Assembly: GCA_024690665.1 (NCBI GenBank)
Contig: JAILOU010000004.1
Coordinates: forward strand, 1 to 61,370
From: Eubacterium sp.
GTDB taxonomy: Bacteria; Bacillota; Clostridia; Lachnospirales; Lachnospiraceae
Length of the DNA stretch: 61,370 nt
Direction: 5' to 3'
The position numbers and the translations under genes are program-made. A model generated the notes under the pieces. That model did no database searches and had not been told where the DNA came from. It was given only the letters and a program-made list of their open reading frames with translations. Below are positions 36,184-46,315 of this stretch, one piece after another. How positions within the stretch are numbered: position 1 is the first letter of the stretch; the number at the start of each line of letters is the position of its first letter.

Positions 36184-37182
36184 ATGGCAAAAGAAGTAAA
36201 GATGACAGAGATTGACCGCGTTATAAAAAGCGGAGAATATAAGAATGTATATCTGTTTTACGGGGATGAGACCTATCTGAAAAGACAGTATAAAAATAAG
36301 ATGATAAAGGCGCTCTTTCCGGAAGAAGATGATATGAACTTTAGTTATTATGAGGGGAAGAATCCGCCGGTGGGAGAGATTATCGACAAAGCGGAGACGA
36401 TGCCTTTTTTCGCAGATAAAAGAATGATTGTCATAGAAGACAGTGGAATGTTTAAGTCTGCTAATGACCAGATGGCAGATTATGTATCGCAGCTTCCGGA
36501 TCACCTTGTGCTTTTGTTTGTGGAAGAAGAAATCGATAAACGTAATAAGTTGTACAAAAGAGTCTGCGAGGCCGGAGACAGCGTTATTTTTGAGACGCCA
36601 AATCAGGATATGCTGATTCGCTGGATTGGTGGTCGTTTAAAAAAGAGCGGGAAAAACATGGAAAATGCCGCTTTACAACTTTTTTTAGAAAAAAATGAAG
36701 GTAACATGGAGAAGATGGATACCGAATTGGAGAAGCTGATTTGCTATTGTCTGAACAAGGATGCAATAACAGCCAAAGATGTAGAGGAAATCTGCAGCGG
36801 TATTACGACAGAGCATGTCTTTATGATGCTAGAAGCAATTGTGGTGAAGGATAAGAAAAAGGCAATTTCGCTTTATATGGAGTTGTTAGAACTAAAGGAA
36901 AGTCCGCTTGGGGTCTTGGCGCGAATCAGCTGGCAGTTTCGAGTGTTGTGGCAGATTCGCCAGATGAGCCGCGAAGGCATGAATGTAAAAGCAATTGCGT
37001 CGAAGATGAAGTATCGTGATTTTATGATTCAAAAGAATCTAAAACTTGCGAATCGATTTACGCCGGAGCAGTTGTTTGACAATCTCTCGTATTGTGCACA
37101 TCTTGAGGAAGAGTGTAAGAGCGGAAGACTGGGAGAACAGGTTATTGTCGAGATGATGATAGAATATGCCTGTGTATCATAA
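36184..37182 (+). CDS. holA: DNA polymerase III delta subunit
   Basis: 332 aa clamp-loader subunit. N-terminal YLFYGDETYLKRQYKNKM and MPFFADKRMIVIED are HolA blocks; LDTELEKL-like region (MEKMDTELEKLICY) and C-terminal helical LEEECKSGRLGEQ complete the fold. In many Firmicutes it follows comEC and precedes rpsT; here it follows an O-antigen ligase-like gene by 6 bp but keeps rpsT next to it. Confidence 0.92.
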   Translation: MAKEVKMTEIDRVIKSGEYKNVYLFYGDETYLKRQYKNKMIKALFPEEDDMNFSYYEGKNPPVGEIIDKAETMPFFADKRMIVIEDSGMFKSANDQMADYVSQLPDHLVLLFVEEEIDKRNKLYKRVCEAGDSVIFETPNQDMLIRWIGGRLKKSGKNMENAALQLFLEKNEGNMEKMDTELEKLICYCLNKDAITAKDVEEICSGITTEHVFMMLEAIVVKDKKKAISLYMELLELKESPLGVLARISWQFRVLWQIRQMSREGMNVKAIASKMKYRDFMIQKNLKLANRFTPEQLFDNLSYCAHLEEECKSGRLGEQVIVEMMIEYACVS

Positions 37183-37194
37183 CGTGAGAATAAA

Positions 37195-37233
37195 AAAAGA
37201 GCCATCGACATGACGGTATCGATGGTTCTTTTC
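37195..37233. terminator. Bidirectional terminator between holA and rpsT
   Basis: Stem AGAGCCATCGA (37198-37208) with TCGATGGTTCT (37219-37229), flanked by A-tract on the left and T-tract on the right, so it works for both convergent genes. Confidence 0.85.
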
Positions 37234-37249
37234 ACATTCTTAGAAATAA

Positions 37250-37513
37250 TTAAGCAATGCTGTTTACAGCCTTTGTTAAGCGGGATACTTTTCTAGCAGC
37301 ATTGTTTTTATGATAAATTCCCTTTGTTGTAGCCTTGTTGATTTCTGAAATTGCAACAGGCAGAGCAGCCTTTGCTTCGTCAGCGTTCTTAGCAGCTACA
37401 GCAGTCTCAACTTTCTTAATTGAAGTCTTAACTTTGGATCTGATAGATTTATTTCTCTCGGTCTTAGTCTGTGTTACAAGAATTCTCTTCTTTGCTGATT
37501 TAATGTTAGCCAA
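37250..37513 (-). CDS. rpsT: 30S ribosomal protein S20
   Basis: 87 aa, starts with TTG at 37513, seven bases or so after AGGAGGTG; reading Met-Ala-Asn-Ile-Lys-Ser-Ala-Lys-Lys gives the normal S20 N-terminus. Very basic, all-helical, binds 16S rRNA (KTSIKKVETA, NKATTKGIYHKNNAARKVSRL). The frame extends to a GTG three codons upstream, but that lies within the ribosome binding site. A strong promoter and a leader hairpin precede it. Confidence 0.95.
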   Translation of the reverse strand: MANIKSAKKRILVTQTKTERNKSIRSKVKTSIKKVETAVAAKNADEAKAALPVAISEINKATTKGIYHKNNAARKVSRLTKAVNSIA

Positions 37514-37550
37514 TGTGTGCACCTCCTCGTCTTATTGATAATTAAAACGA

Positions 37551-37585
37551 TTACATTAAAGCCGGACACGGACGTTCTAATGTAA
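37551..37585 (-). promoter_or_regulatory. rpsT leader hairpin (candidate S20 autoregulatory element)
   Basis: In the minus-strand leader, TTACATTA (37585-37578) pairs perfectly with TAATGTAA (37558-37551) around a 19 nt loop that can itself fold through CCG/CGG. It lies between the promoter and the ribosome binding site. A role in S20 feedback is inference. Confidence 0.45.
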
Positions 37586-37597
37586 ACATACTCGTAT

Positions 37598-37626
37598 ATT
37601 ATAGGAAATATTAATTATACTGTCAA
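37598..37626 (-). promoter_or_regulatory. rpsT promoter, full consensus
   Basis: Minus strand: -35 TTGACA (37621-37626), 17 bp spacer, -10 TATAAT (37598-37603). A perfect sigma-A promoter, as expected for a ribosomal protein gene. Confidence 0.85.
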
Positions 37627-37644
37627 TATAAAAAAGTAAATTTC

Positions 37645-37673
37645 TTTACAAAAAAAAATCGGATTGTTATACT
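37645..37673 (+). promoter_or_regulatory. lepA promoter
   Basis: -35 TTTACA (37645-37650), 17 bp spacer, extended -10 TGTTATACT with core TATACT (37668-37673). Divergent from and only about 20 bp from the rpsT -35. Confidence 0.7.
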
Positions 37674-37713
37674 AGTATGGCAAATAAATTAGAGAACAAA
37701 GAATGAGGACATT

Positions 37714-39522
37714 ATGATAGATCAAAGTAAGATTCGAAATTTTTGTATTATTGCCCATATCGACCACGGTAAATCAACGCTTGCTGACCGTATTATCGAA
37801 ATGACGGGACTGCTTACCGAGCGTGAGATGCAAGAGCAGGTTCTGGACAATATGGACTTAGAGCGAGAGCGAGGAATTACGATTAAGAGTCAGGCGGTAA
37901 GAACCATTTATAAGGCGAAGGACGGTGAAGAGTATGTCTTTAACCTGATTGACACACCGGGACACGTCGACTTTAACTATGAGGTATCACGTGCGCTTGC
38001 AGCCTGCGATGGTGCAATCTTAGTTGTGGATGCTGCGCAGGGAATTGAAGCGCAGACGATGGCGAATGTATATCTTGCACTCGATCATGATCTGGATGTA
38101 TTTCCGGTTGTGAATAAAGTGGATCTTCCGAGCGCGGAGCCACAGCGGGTCATTGATGAGATTGAAGATGTCATTGGAATAGAGGCGCAGGATGCACCGC
38201 AGATATCCGCAAAGACCGGGCTGAATGTTGAGCAGGTATTAGAAGCAATCGTACAAAAGATTCCGGCACCGACCGGTGATGCAACCCAGCCACTAAAAGC
38301 ATTGATATTTGACTCTTTATACGACTCTTATAAGGGTGTTATAGTATTTTGCAGAATTATGGACGGAACCGTTCGACCGGGCGATCGCATTCGTATGATG
38401 GCAACCGGTGCAGAGGCAGAAGTGGTAGAACTTGGATATTTTGGTGCGGGGCAGTTTATTCCGTGTGAGGAACTGAGCGCAGGTATGGTAGGTTATATCA
38501 CAGCCAGTCTTAAAAATGTGGCAGATACCAGAGTTGGTGATACCATCACATTGGCAACTCGTCCATGCGCTGAAGCGCTTCCGGGATATAAGAAAGTAAA
38601 TCCGATGGTGTACTGCGGACTTTATCCGGCAGATGGTGCAAAATATCCGGATCTTCGGGATGCACTTGAAAAGCTGCAACTCAATGATGCAGCCCTTCAA
38701 TATGAACCGGAGACATCCATTGCACTCGGGTTTGGATTTCGATGTGGATTTTTAGGACTGCTTCATCTTGAAATTGTACAGGAAAGACTTGAAAGAGAAT
38801 ACAATCTCGATCTTGTGACGACTGCGCCGGGCGTTGTATATCGTGTACATAAAACAAACGGGGAAATGATTGAACTGACCAATCCGTCTAACCTGCCGGA
38901 CCCGTCAGAGATTGAGTATATGGAAGAACCGGTTGTGAATGCAGAAATTATGGTTACCAGTGAATATGTTGGTGCAATCATGCAGCTGTGTCAGGAGCGA
39001 AGAGGCGTCTATATCAGCATGGAATACCTTGAAGAAACCAGAGCGCTGATTAAATATATTATGCCACTGAATGAAATCATTTACGATTTCTTTGATGCAT
39101 TAAAATCACGTTCAAGAGGATATGCTTCTTTTGATTATGAAATTAAAGGTTATGAAAAGTCAGAGCTTGTTAAGCTTGATATCTTAATTAACAAAGAAGA
39201 AGTGGATGCGCTCTCTTTTATTGTGTTTGCAGGAAGTGCATATGAGAGAGGACGTAAGATGTGCGAGAAATTAAAAGGGGAAATCCCGCGTCATCTGTTT
39301 GAAATTCCGATTCAGGCTGCGGTTGGTGGTAAAGTCATTGCGCGTGAAACTGTTAAAGCGGTTCGTAAGGACGTGCTTGCGAAATGTTACGGAGGAGATA
39401 TCTCGCGTAAGAAGAAACTTCTTGAAAAGCAAAAAGAAGGTAAGAAGAGAATGCGTCAGGTTGGCAATGTAGAGATTCCGCAGAAGGCGTTTATGAGTGT
39501 CTTAAAACTGGATGAGGATTAA
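37714..39522 (+). CDS. lepA: Elongation factor 4 (LepA)
   Basis: 602 aa translational GTPase that helps ribosome function and assembly. G1 [13 protein letters not shown] (residues ~11-23), G2 with RGITIKSQ, G3 DTPGHVDF, G4 NKVDL; EF-G-like domains; the LepA-specific C-terminal domain with [23 protein letters not shown] (shortened block) and [11 protein letters not shown]. Followed by hemW after 3 bp. Confidence 0.97.
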   Translation: MIDQSKIRNFCIIAHIDHGKSTLADRIIEMTGLLTEREMQEQVLDNMDLERERGITIKSQAVRTIYKAKDGEEYVFNLIDTPGHVDFNYEVSRALAACDGAILVVDAAQGIEAQTMANVYLALDHDLDVFPVVNKVDLPSAEPQRVIDEIEDVIGIEAQDAPQISAKTGLNVEQVLEAIVQKIPAPTGDATQPLKALIFDSLYDSYKGVIVFCRIMDGTVRPGDRIRMMATGAEAEVVELGYFGAGQFIPCEELSAGMVGYITASLKNVADTRVGDTITLATRPCAEALPGYKKVNPMVYCGLYPADGAKYPDLRDALEKLQLNDAALQYEPETSIALGFGFRCGFLGLLHLEIVQERLEREYNLDLVTTAPGVVYRVHKTNGEMIELTNPSNLPDPSEIEYMEEPVVNAEIMVTSEYVGAIMQLCQERRGVYISMEYLEETRALIKYIMPLNEIIYDFFDALKSRSRGYASFDYEIKGYEKSELVKLDILINKEEVDALSFIVFAGSAYERGRKMCEKLKGEIPRHLFEIPIQAAVGGKVIARETVKAVRKDVLAKCYGGDISRKKKLLEKQKEGKKRMRQVGNVEIPQKAFMSVLKLDED

Positions 39523-39525
39523 GAG

Positions 39526-40677
39526 ATGAAAGAACTTATGCTTTATGTGCATATCCCATTTTGTGTCAGAAAATGCAGCTACTGTGATTTCTTGTCATTT
39601 GAAGCGGATGAAGAAGCACAAAAAGAATACATAAATAGTCTTCAAAAAGAAATACAGGCGAAAGCAAAACTTGGAAATGGAAGGCGTGTGTCTTCCATTT
39701 TCTTTGGTGGTGGGACGCCTTCCGTATGTGAGGCGTCACTGATCTGTGGTGTGCTTGAAACCATTAAAAGCAGCTATCGGGTAATGGCGGATGCCGAAAT
39801 TACAATCGAGATGAATCCCGGTACCGTGACCATGGATAAAATGAAGGCTTATTTTAATGCCGGATTTAACAGAATTTCCATCGGACTTCAGGCGATGGAT
39901 GATGCGCTACTTAAGACGCTGGGGAGAATTCACAGCCGCAGGCAGTTTGAGGAATGTCTTAAGATGGCTTTGGACGCCGGATTTCATAATATTAATGTCG
40001 ATCTGATGATGGCGATTCCGGGGCAAAGCACCGCGCAGTGGGAAGAGACACTAAAAGAGGTTGCACAGATGAACGTGACGCATATTTCGGCTTATTCTTT
40101 GATCGTTGAAGAAAATACGCCGTTTTATGAGCACTATCGGGGGGACCTTGAGCTGCAACAGATGGGAAAGCAACCCAGGGAACTGCCGGCAGAAGAGACT
40201 GAGCGGTTGATGTATCACAAAACATTGCAGATTCTAAAGCAGTATGGTTATCAAAGATATGAGATATCCAATTATGCAAAGGAAGGATATGAATGTCGTC
40301 ATAATATCGGCTATTGGATTCGAAGAGAGTATGTGGGGTTTGGACTTGGAGCAGCTTCTTTGTATAATCATGTAAGAAGAAAAAATACGCAGGATATGAA
40401 GAGGTATCTTGCCGGGGCATACGAAGAAGAAAGTGAAACAGAGTATTTAACTATCGACGACGAGATGGGGGAAACCATGATGCTCGGACTTCGCCTGACA
40501 AAAGGCGTGTGTACAGATGCTTTTTATCAAGCGTATGGAGTAACGCAAGAAGAGGTTTATGGAGCTGTTAATGATAAACTAAAAAAAGAAGGCCTTCTTA
40601 CGCAGACGGACAAGTCGGTTTGTCTTACGCAAAAAGGCTTTGATTTGGCCAATTACTGTATGGCTGAATATTTATAA
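39526..40677 (+). CDS. hemW: Radical SAM heme chaperone HemW
   Basis: 383 aa. YVHIPFCVRKCSYCDFLSF (residues ~7-25) carries CxxxCxxC; the further cysteine that marks true HemN coproporphyrinogen oxidases is lacking (Asp-Phe follows). FFGGGTPS and SIGLQAMDD are radical SAM blocks. HemW inserts heme into target proteins and is often misnamed HemN. It is the partner of lepA in most Firmicutes and ends at a terminator. Confidence 0.93.
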   Translation: MKELMLYVHIPFCVRKCSYCDFLSFEADEEAQKEYINSLQKEIQAKAKLGNGRRVSSIFFGGGTPSVCEASLICGVLETIKSSYRVMADAEITIEMNPGTVTMDKMKAYFNAGFNRISIGLQAMDDALLKTLGRIHSRRQFEECLKMALDAGFHNINVDLMMAIPGQSTAQWEETLKEVAQMNVTHISAYSLIVEENTPFYEHYRGDLELQQMGKQPRELPAEETERLMYHKTLQILKQYGYQRYEISNYAKEGYECRHNIGYWIRREYVGFGLGAASLYNHVRRKNTQDMKRYLAGAYEEESETEYLTIDDEMGETMMLGLRLTKGVCTDAFYQAYGVTQEEVYGAVNDKLKKEGLLTQTDKSVCLTQKGFDLANYCMAEYL

Positions 40678-40699
40678 AAAGGACATTGGTCCTTTTTTT
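40675..40699. terminator. Bidirectional terminator after hemW
   Basis: AAAAAGGAC (40676-40684), loop ATTG, GTCCTTTTT (40689-40697). It closes hemW and the convergent PHP gene, with T-tract on both strands. Confidence 0.85.
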
Positions 40700-40700
40700 C

Positions 40701-41504
40701 TTACAATGAATAAAATACCGGCTTGCGGTTTTTAAACACTGTGAAGTAGGAGTAGCCGAGAGATTTTAGCAAATCCGGTAACCGATCAAAACGATAGGCC
40801 ACATCCTGAGGCGTATGTGCATCCGCACCGAGTGTTAAAATCTCGCCTCCAAGTTCCCGGTATCGTTTTAAGATATCTTCTCGCGGATTCGGGTGAGAAA
40901 GCCCGCTGCGATAACCACCGGTATTGATTTCAATCCCTTTTCCCATAGCAATCAGTTTTTTTAATATGGCATCGAGGTGGTCAGCGTAAGCTTTGTAAGA
41001 AAAGTGGGTATCCTTATCAGGGCCGTAGCGGACCACATAGTCGATATGACCGTAGGCGTCAAAGTTATCGAACGCTTCAATATTTTCCAGGGTTGCTTCA
41101 AAGTACTCCTCATACGCTTCGCGTTCACTTCGTCCTTCGTAATATTCAGGATAGTAAGGATCGATATGGTGGGCAACGTGAGAAGAGCCGATGACATAAT
41201 CAAACGGATATTCTTTCACGATGGCGTGAAGCTGACTGGCAAGATGAGGTTGAAGCCCGAGTTCAATACCAAGTCCGATGAAAAAATCATCTGTTGCCCC
41301 TTCTTTTAATTCTTTCATGTATGGAATATACGAATCTAAATCCAATAAAAATAAATCACGCTCTTCACCGGGATAATCTAGATCCAGGTGGTCGGTGAAA
41401 CATAAGCCTGCTAAATTTTTTTCTTTTGCACTTTGCAGCATTTGGTGAACAGGAGCATCTGAGTCTCCGGAAAAACGCGTGTGCATATGGCAGTCATACA
41501 GCAT
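40701..41504 (-). CDS. hisK: PHP-domain histidinol-phosphatase-like protein
   Basis: About 267 aa. Metal ligands typical of PHP phosphatases: YDCHMHTRFSGDS (residues ~3-15), CFTDHLD, GIELGLQPH, GSSHVAHH, YGHIDYVVRYG and GADAHTP at the C-terminus. The closest known activity is histidinol phosphatase (last-but-one step of histidine synthesis), but no his genes are here and other PHP phosphatases look alike. Start ATG 41504 behind GGGAGG; the frame is open 15 codons upstream. Confidence 0.75.
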   Translation of the reverse strand: MLYDCHMHTRFSGDSDAPVHQMLQSAKEKNLAGLCFTDHLDLDYPGEERDLFLLDLDSYIPYMKELKEGATDDFFIGLGIELGLQPHLASQLHAIVKEYPFDYVIGSSHVAHHIDPYYPEYYEGRSEREAYEEYFEATLENIEAFDNFDAYGHIDYVVRYGPDKDTHFSYKAYADHLDAILKKLIAMGKGIEINTGGYRSGLSHPNPREDILKRYRELGGEILTLGADAHTPQDVAYRFDRLPDLLKSLGYSYFTVFKNRKPVFYSL

Positions 41505-41548
41505 GTGGCAGCCTCCCAAAACGTTTGTTAAAAATATAATTATAATCA

Positions 41549-41577
41549 AATATATAGCACCTATATAAGAAAGTCAA
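41549..41577 (-). promoter_or_regulatory. Promoter of the PHP gene
   Basis: Minus strand: -35 TTGACT (41572-41577), 17 bp spacer, -10 TATATT (41549-41554). Confidence 0.65.
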
Positions 41578-41605
41578 AAATAATAAAAAAGAAAAGGGTA
41601 AAAAG

Positions 41606-41634
41606 TTGAATTTTAAAAGTGAATTCGCTAAAAT
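41606..41634 (+). promoter_or_regulatory. gap promoter
   Basis: -35 TTGAAT (41606-41611), 17 bp spacer, -10 TAAAAT (41629-41634); about 57 nt of leader to the gap ATG. Confidence 0.65.
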
Positions 41635-41697
41635 GGAGATAAGTATTTGTGCAAAACAAAGCAAAGTACAATTAATTCAAAAATGGAGGACAATTAT

Positions 41698-42723
41698 ATG
41701 GCAGTGAGAGTAGCGATTAACGGATTTGGACGTATCGGACGTTTGGCTTTCAGACAGATGTTCGGCGCAGAAGGTTATGAGGTAGTAGCTATCAATGATT
41801 TGACAAGTCCTAAGATGCTTGCTCATTTACTTAAGTATGATTCTTCACAGGGAAGATATGTAAGCTTTGAAGATAAAGATAAGGTTACAGCCGGTGAAGA
41901 TTCTATCACAGTTGATGGCAAGACAATTAAGATTTATGCAGAAAGCGATGCTTCTAATCTTCCATGGGGAGATCTGAAAGTAGATGTTGTTCTTGAGTGT
42001 ACAGGATTCTATACATCCAAAGAAAAAGCATCTGCTCATATCAAAGCAGGCGCTAGAAAAGTAGTTATTTCAGCACCGGCAGGAAACGACCTTCCAACAA
42101 TCGTTTACAATGTAAATCACGAGACATTAAAAGCAGAAGATACAGTTATTTCAGCTGCTTCTTGTACAACAAACTGTCTCGCGCCAATGGCAAAGGCATT
42201 AAATGACCTTGCACCAATTCAGAGTGGTATCATGAGCACAATTCATGCTTATACAGGAGACCAGATGACTCTTGACGGACCACAGAGAAAGGGAGATCTT
42301 CGTCGTTCACGTGCAGCTGCAGTGAACATCGTTCCAAACTCAACAGGAGCAGCTAAGGCTATCGGTCTTGTAATTCCTGAGTTAAATGGAAAATTAATTG
42401 GATCTGCACAGCGTGTTCCGACACCAACAGGTTCTACAACAATTCTGATTGCAGTTGTAAAAGGCCAGGTTACAGTTGACCAGGTTAATGATGCTATGAA
42501 AGCAGCAGCGAATGAATCTTATGGATACAATGATGAACAGATCGTTTCAAGCGACATCGTTGGAATGAGATATGGTTCTTTATTCGATGCAACTCAGACA
42601 ATGGTTTCACCAATCGAGGGAACAGATTATACACAGGTACAGGTTGTTTCCTGGTATGACAATGAGAATAGTTATACAAGCCAGATGGTTCGTACAATCA
42701 AGTATTTCTCAGAATTAAAATAA
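41698..42723 (+). CDS. gap: Glyceraldehyde-3-phosphate dehydrogenase
   Basis: 341 aa. NAD loop [14 protein letters not shown] at the N-terminus; catalytic Cys156 in SCTTNCLAP; phosphate-site [22 protein letters not shown] at the C-terminus. Phosphorylating glycolytic enzyme. ATG 41698 follows TGGAGG; the frame is open 17 codons upstream without a better site. First gene of the glycolytic operon. Confidence 0.97.
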   Translation: MAVRVAINGFGRIGRLAFRQMFGAEGYEVVAINDLTSPKMLAHLLKYDSSQGRYVSFEDKDKVTAGEDSITVDGKTIKIYAESDASNLPWGDLKVDVVLECTGFYTSKEKASAHIKAGARKVVISAPAGNDLPTIVYNVNHETLKAEDTVISAASCTTNCLAPMAKALNDLAPIQSGIMSTIHAYTGDQMTLDGPQRKGDLRRSRAAAVNIVPNSTGAAKAIGLVIPELNGKLIGSAQRVPTPTGSTTILIAVVKGQVTVDQVNDAMKAAANESYGYNDEQIVSSDIVGMRYGSLFDATQTMVSPIEGTDYTQVQVVSWYDNENSYTSQMVRTIKYFSELK

Positions 42724-42735
42724 GGACAATACTTT

Positions 42736-42770
42736 GGGTCCGGCCTAAGATGGGCCGGGCCTTTCTTGTT
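42736..42770 (+). terminator. Attenuator-like hairpin between gap and pgk
   Basis: GGTCCGGCC (42737-42745), 7 nt loop, GGCCGGGCC (42753-42761, one G-U pair), then TTTCTTGTT. A stable stem with a short, broken T-tract: probably partial termination, allowing higher gap than pgk expression. Confidence 0.65.
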
Positions 42771-42808
42771 GGAATTTATGAAATGAAACTTAATCTTAGG
42801 AGGATTAT

Positions 42809-44014
42809 ATGCTTAATAAAGTAACAATTGATGATATTGATGTAAAAGGAAAAAGAGTGCTTTGCCGCTGTGATTTTAATGTGCCTTTAAAAGACGGTAA
42901 GATTACAGACGAGAATCGACTTGTGGCTGCAATGCCAACGATTAAAAAGCTGATTGCGGACGGTGGAAAAGTAATTCTGTGTTCTCATCTTGGCAAACCA
43001 AAGGGGGAAGCAGTTCCTTCTTTATCACTTGCACCGGTTGCAAAAAGACTTACCGAACTTTTAGGACAGGAAGTAAAGTTTGCAGCTGATGACGTTGTTG
43101 TTGGAGAAAATGCTAAGGCAGCGATTGCTGCAATGAAAGATGGCGATGTGATTTTACTTGAAAACACGCGTTATCGTGCAGAAGAAACAAAGAATGGAGA
43201 GGCATTCAGTAAAGACCTTGCCTCCATATGTGATGTGTTTGTTAATGATGCATTTGGTACTGCTCATAGAGCGCATTGTTCAAATGTCGGCGTAGCAGCA
43301 CTTGTAGATACTGCAGCTGTTGGATATCTGATGCAAAAAGAAATTGATTTCCTTGGTAATGCAGTGAATTCACCAAAGCGTCCATTTGTAGCAATCCTTG
43401 GTGGAGCTAAAGTTGCAGACAAGCTTGGAGTAATTTCAAATCTTTTGGAAAAGTGTGATACTTTAATTATCGGCGGAGGCATGGCTTATACCTTTATGAA
43501 AGCAAAAGGATATGAGACAGGAACTTCTCTTTTGGATGAAGAAAAAATCGATTACTGTAAGGAAATGCTTGAAAAAGCAGACAAGCTTGGCAAGAAGCTT
43601 CTTCTTCCAATCGATACTGTTGTGGCAAAATCATTCCCGGATCCGATTGATGGACCGATTGATGTTGAGGCAGTAGAATCAGACGCGATTCCTGCAGATA
43701 AGATGGGACTCGATATAGGTCCTAAGACGGCTGAACTTTATGCGCAGGCTGCTGCAGAAGCTAAGACTGTTGTCTGGAACGGACCGATGGGAGTCTTTGA
43801 GAATCCTACTTTGGCCAAGGGTACAATTGCAGTAGCAAAAGCTCTGGCTGAGACAGACGCAACAACCATTATTGGTGGAGGAGATTCTGCTGCAGCTGTT
43901 AACCAACTTGGATTTGGTGATAAGATGTCACACATCTCTACGGGTGGCGGTGCATCTCTTGAATTCCTGGAAGGAATTGAACTTCCCGGTATTGCGGCAG
44001 CAAATGATAAATAA
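42809..44014 (+). CDS. pgk: Phosphoglycerate kinase
   Basis: 401 aa. [12 protein letters not shown] substrate block, [21 protein letters not shown] hinge region, WNGPMGVFE and [10 protein letters not shown] nucleotide site. Makes ATP from 1,3-bisphosphoglycerate. AGGAGG upstream of ATG; 16 bp before tpiA. Confidence 0.97.
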   Translation: MLNKVTIDDIDVKGKRVLCRCDFNVPLKDGKITDENRLVAAMPTIKKLIADGGKVILCSHLGKPKGEAVPSLSLAPVAKRLTELLGQEVKFAADDVVVGENAKAAIAAMKDGDVILLENTRYRAEETKNGEAFSKDLASICDVFVNDAFGTAHRAHCSNVGVAALVDTAAVGYLMQKEIDFLGNAVNSPKRPFVAILGGAKVADKLGVISNLLEKCDTLIIGGGMAYTFMKAKGYETGTSLLDEEKIDYCKEMLEKADKLGKKLLLPIDTVVAKSFPDPIDGPIDVEAVESDAIPADKMGLDIGPKTAELYAQAAAEAKTVVWNGPMGVFENPTLAKGTIAVAKALAETDATTIIGGGDSAAAVNQLGFGDKMSHISTGGGASLEFLEGIELPGIAAANDK

Positions 44015-44030
44015 TAAAGGAGTAATAGAT

Positions 44031-44783
44031 ATGGCAAGAAGAAAGATTGTAGCAGGAAACTGGAAGATGAATAAGACACCTTCACAGGCGGTTGAGCTTG
44101 TGAATACATTAAAGCCACTCGTTGCAAATGATGATGTGGATGTTGTATTTTGCGTTCCTGCAATTGATTTAATTCCGGTATTGGAAGCTTGTAAAGGAAC
44201 CAATATCAAAGTAGGCGCTGAGAATATGTACTATGAAGAAAGCGGAGCTTATACAGGTGAGATTGCGCCGGATATGCTTACTGATGTTGGAGTTGAGTAT
44301 GTAATTCTTGGACATTCTGAAAGAAGAGAATATTTTGCAGAAACGAATGAAACTGTTAATAAGAAAGTGTTAAAAGCGTTCGAGCATGGTTTGAAACCAA
44401 TTATTTGTTGCGGAGAGACTTTAGAGCAACGCGAACAGGGCATTACGATTGAATGGATTCGTCAGCAGATTAAGATTGCATTGTTAGGAGTTAGTGCACA
44501 GCAGGCAAAAGAACTGGTGATTGCATATGAACCAATCTGGGCAATTGGAACAGGTAAAACTGCAACAACTGAGCAGGCTCAGGAGGTGTGCGGAGCTATT
44601 CGTGCATGCGTATGTGAACTTTATGATGAAAGCGTTGCAGATGCAATGCGCATTCAATATGGCGGATCAGTAAATGCAAAAAATGCCGCAGAATTATTTG
44701 CGCAGCCGGATATCGACGGCGGACTTGTTGGAGGAGCTTCTCTTAAGCCGGACTTTGGCGAGATTGTTAATTACAACAAGTAA
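44031..44783 (+). CDS. tpiA: Triosephosphate isomerase
   Basis: 250 aa TIM barrel. GNWKMNKT with catalytic Lys (residues ~9-16), GHSERR with His, [14 protein letters not shown] with catalytic Glu, YGGSVN phosphate loop. ATG 44031 has AAAGGAG upstream; an in-frame extension back into pgk is spurious. Confidence 0.97.
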   Translation: MARRKIVAGNWKMNKTPSQAVELVNTLKPLVANDDVDVVFCVPAIDLIPVLEACKGTNIKVGAENMYYEESGAYTGEIAPDMLTDVGVEYVILGHSERREYFAETNETVNKKVLKAFEHGLKPIICCGETLEQREQGITIEWIRQQIKIALLGVSAQQAKELVIAYEPIWAIGTGKTATTEQAQEVCGAIRACVCELYDESVADAMRIQYGGSVNAKNAAELFAQPDIDGGLVGGASLKPDFGEIVNYNK

Positions 44784-44808
44784 GACAAAAATTAGGTATG
44801 AAGGTATA

Positions 44809-44846
44809 GCAAAAGGGCAAGGCGTTAGAGGGCGCAGCCCTTTTGC
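44809..44846. repeat. Hairpin between tpiA and capA-like gene
   Basis: Perfect 10 bp stem GCAAAAGGGC (44809-44818) and GCCCTTTTGC (44837-44846) with an 18 nt GC-rich loop. No T-tract, so it is more likely an RNA stability or processing element, or an intergenic repeat. It ends 11 bases before the capA-like ATG. Confidence 0.6.
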
Positions 44847-44857
44847 AATGGGTTAAG

Positions 44858-46294
44858 ATGAAAAAGAAACGTTTACTTGCAATTATTCTGACTTGCGCGC
44901 TGGTTGCTTGTGGAATTACTGTGACTGGAGCGTTGTTTATTGGGGATACAACGACTGCACAAGAAGTTGCTGTGACTGAGAAGATTCAAAATAAGGTCGA
45001 AGAAAAGCTTGCACAAGAAGACGTGTTTGATGGGATTGACCTTAATGAACAAATTGATTTGATTTTAGATCATGCAACAAAGAAATCGTTGAAAGGATAT
45101 CCGGTGGATGATTCCTTTTTGCTATGGATATATGCCAATTATGGACGTGCGGTAATTTATGATCTTGCGTCGGAATATGCTTCCGGGGAAAAAGTGTCGG
45201 CATCAATATGGGAAGAGCTGACCGGTGCGTCGATTCATGCGCTTTGGTGCCTGTACTGTGAAGATACGGGATTGTATCAAAAATCACAGGAAAAAGTATA
45301 CATAAAAGATACGGCTAATACAGATGAAGTTGTATTTGATTTCGCCGGCGATGTTTCTTTTACCGAAAAAGCGGAAAGTGACATGTTTTCAGCTCCGAAG
45401 GATTATTTGGATGATAATGATGGAGATATTTCCGCTTGCTTTTCGGACAAATTGCTAAAAGAGATGCGTTCGGCAGATGTTATGATGGTGAATGCGGAAA
45501 CGTGTTTTAGTACAAGGGGAAGTGCGGTCTCCGAAAAGGCTTATCACTTTCGTTCGAATCCAAAGAGTGTCCAATACTTTGATGATATGGGAGTTGACAT
45601 CGTAAGTCTTGCCAACAATCATGTATATGACTACGGAAAACGCGCTTTTTTGGATACGTTAAATACTATGGTGAATGACAATATGCCATATGTAGGTGCA
45701 GGCAAAGATCTTGATGATGCTTCCGAGCCTGTATATTTTGTTGCAAATGGTAAAAAATATGCAATCTGTGCAGCAACACAGATTGAACGTACTGCGAAGT
45801 ATACTAAAGAGGCGACAAGCCATTCGCCGGGAGTAATGAAATGTTTAAATCCTACATTGTTTGTAGAAAGTATAAAGAAGGCAAAAAAGAATGCAGATTA
45901 TGTGATTGTATATGTACATTGGGGAACGGAGCACAATGCAACGTTTGGAGCTGATCAGCAGTCTTTGGCAATTCAGTTTGCCAAGGCGGGCGCTGATGTT
46001 ATTATCGGTGGACATACACATTGTCTGCAGGGCATTCAATATATAGAAGATGTTCCTGTAATCTATTCGCTTGGAGACTTTTGGTTTACCGACGAAACGA
46101 AGATGACGGGGATGGCGCAGGTGGTCTTTGATGCGGATGGGTTAAAGGAATTTAACTTCATTGCCTGTGAACAAAAAGACTGTGTCACGAAGATTGTGAA
46201 AGGTGACAAACAAGATAAAGTCATTGCACACATGAACAAGATATCATCCGGTGTTACGATTGATTCGGATGGTAAAGTGACAAAAAATAATTGA
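44858..46294 (+). CDS. CapA-family (PGA_cap) putative metallophosphatase, membrane-anchored
   Basis: About 478 aa. An N-terminal anchor (KKKRLLAIILTCALVACG) is followed by a helical region of ~130 residues, then the CapA domain: VFDFAGDVSF, MVNAETCFS, DIVSLANNHVYDYG, YVHWGTEHNA, IIGGHTHCLQG, YSLGDFWF, all metal-binding blocks of a calcineurin-like fold. CapA takes part in poly-gamma-glutamate export, but relatives lacking CapB/C, as here, have no known role. No clear ribosome binding site precedes ATG 44858; the frame also opens at a TTG at 44843. It interrupts the glycolytic gene order. Confidence 0.8.
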   Translation: MKKKRLLAIILTCALVACGITVTGALFIGDTTTAQEVAVTEKIQNKVEEKLAQEDVFDGIDLNEQIDLILDHATKKSLKGYPVDDSFLLWIYANYGRAVIYDLASEYASGEKVSASIWEELTGASIHALWCLYCEDTGLYQKSQEKVYIKDTANTDEVVFDFAGDVSFTEKAESDMFSAPKDYLDDNDGDISACFSDKLLKEMRSADVMMVNAETCFSTRGSAVSEKAYHFRSNPKSVQYFDDMGVDIVSLANNHVYDYGKRAFLDTLNTMVNDNMPYVGAGKDLDDASEPVYFVANGKKYAICAATQIERTAKYTKEATSHSPGVMKCLNPTLFVESIKKAKKNADYVIVYVHWGTEHNATFGADQQSLAIQFAKAGADVIIGGHTHCLQGIQYIEDVPVIYSLGDFWFTDETKMTGMAQVVFDADGLKEFNFIACEQKDCVTKIVKGDKQDKVIAHMNKISSGVTIDSDGKVTKNN

Positions 46295-46315
46295 TGATTA
46301 ACGGAGGAAGTAATT

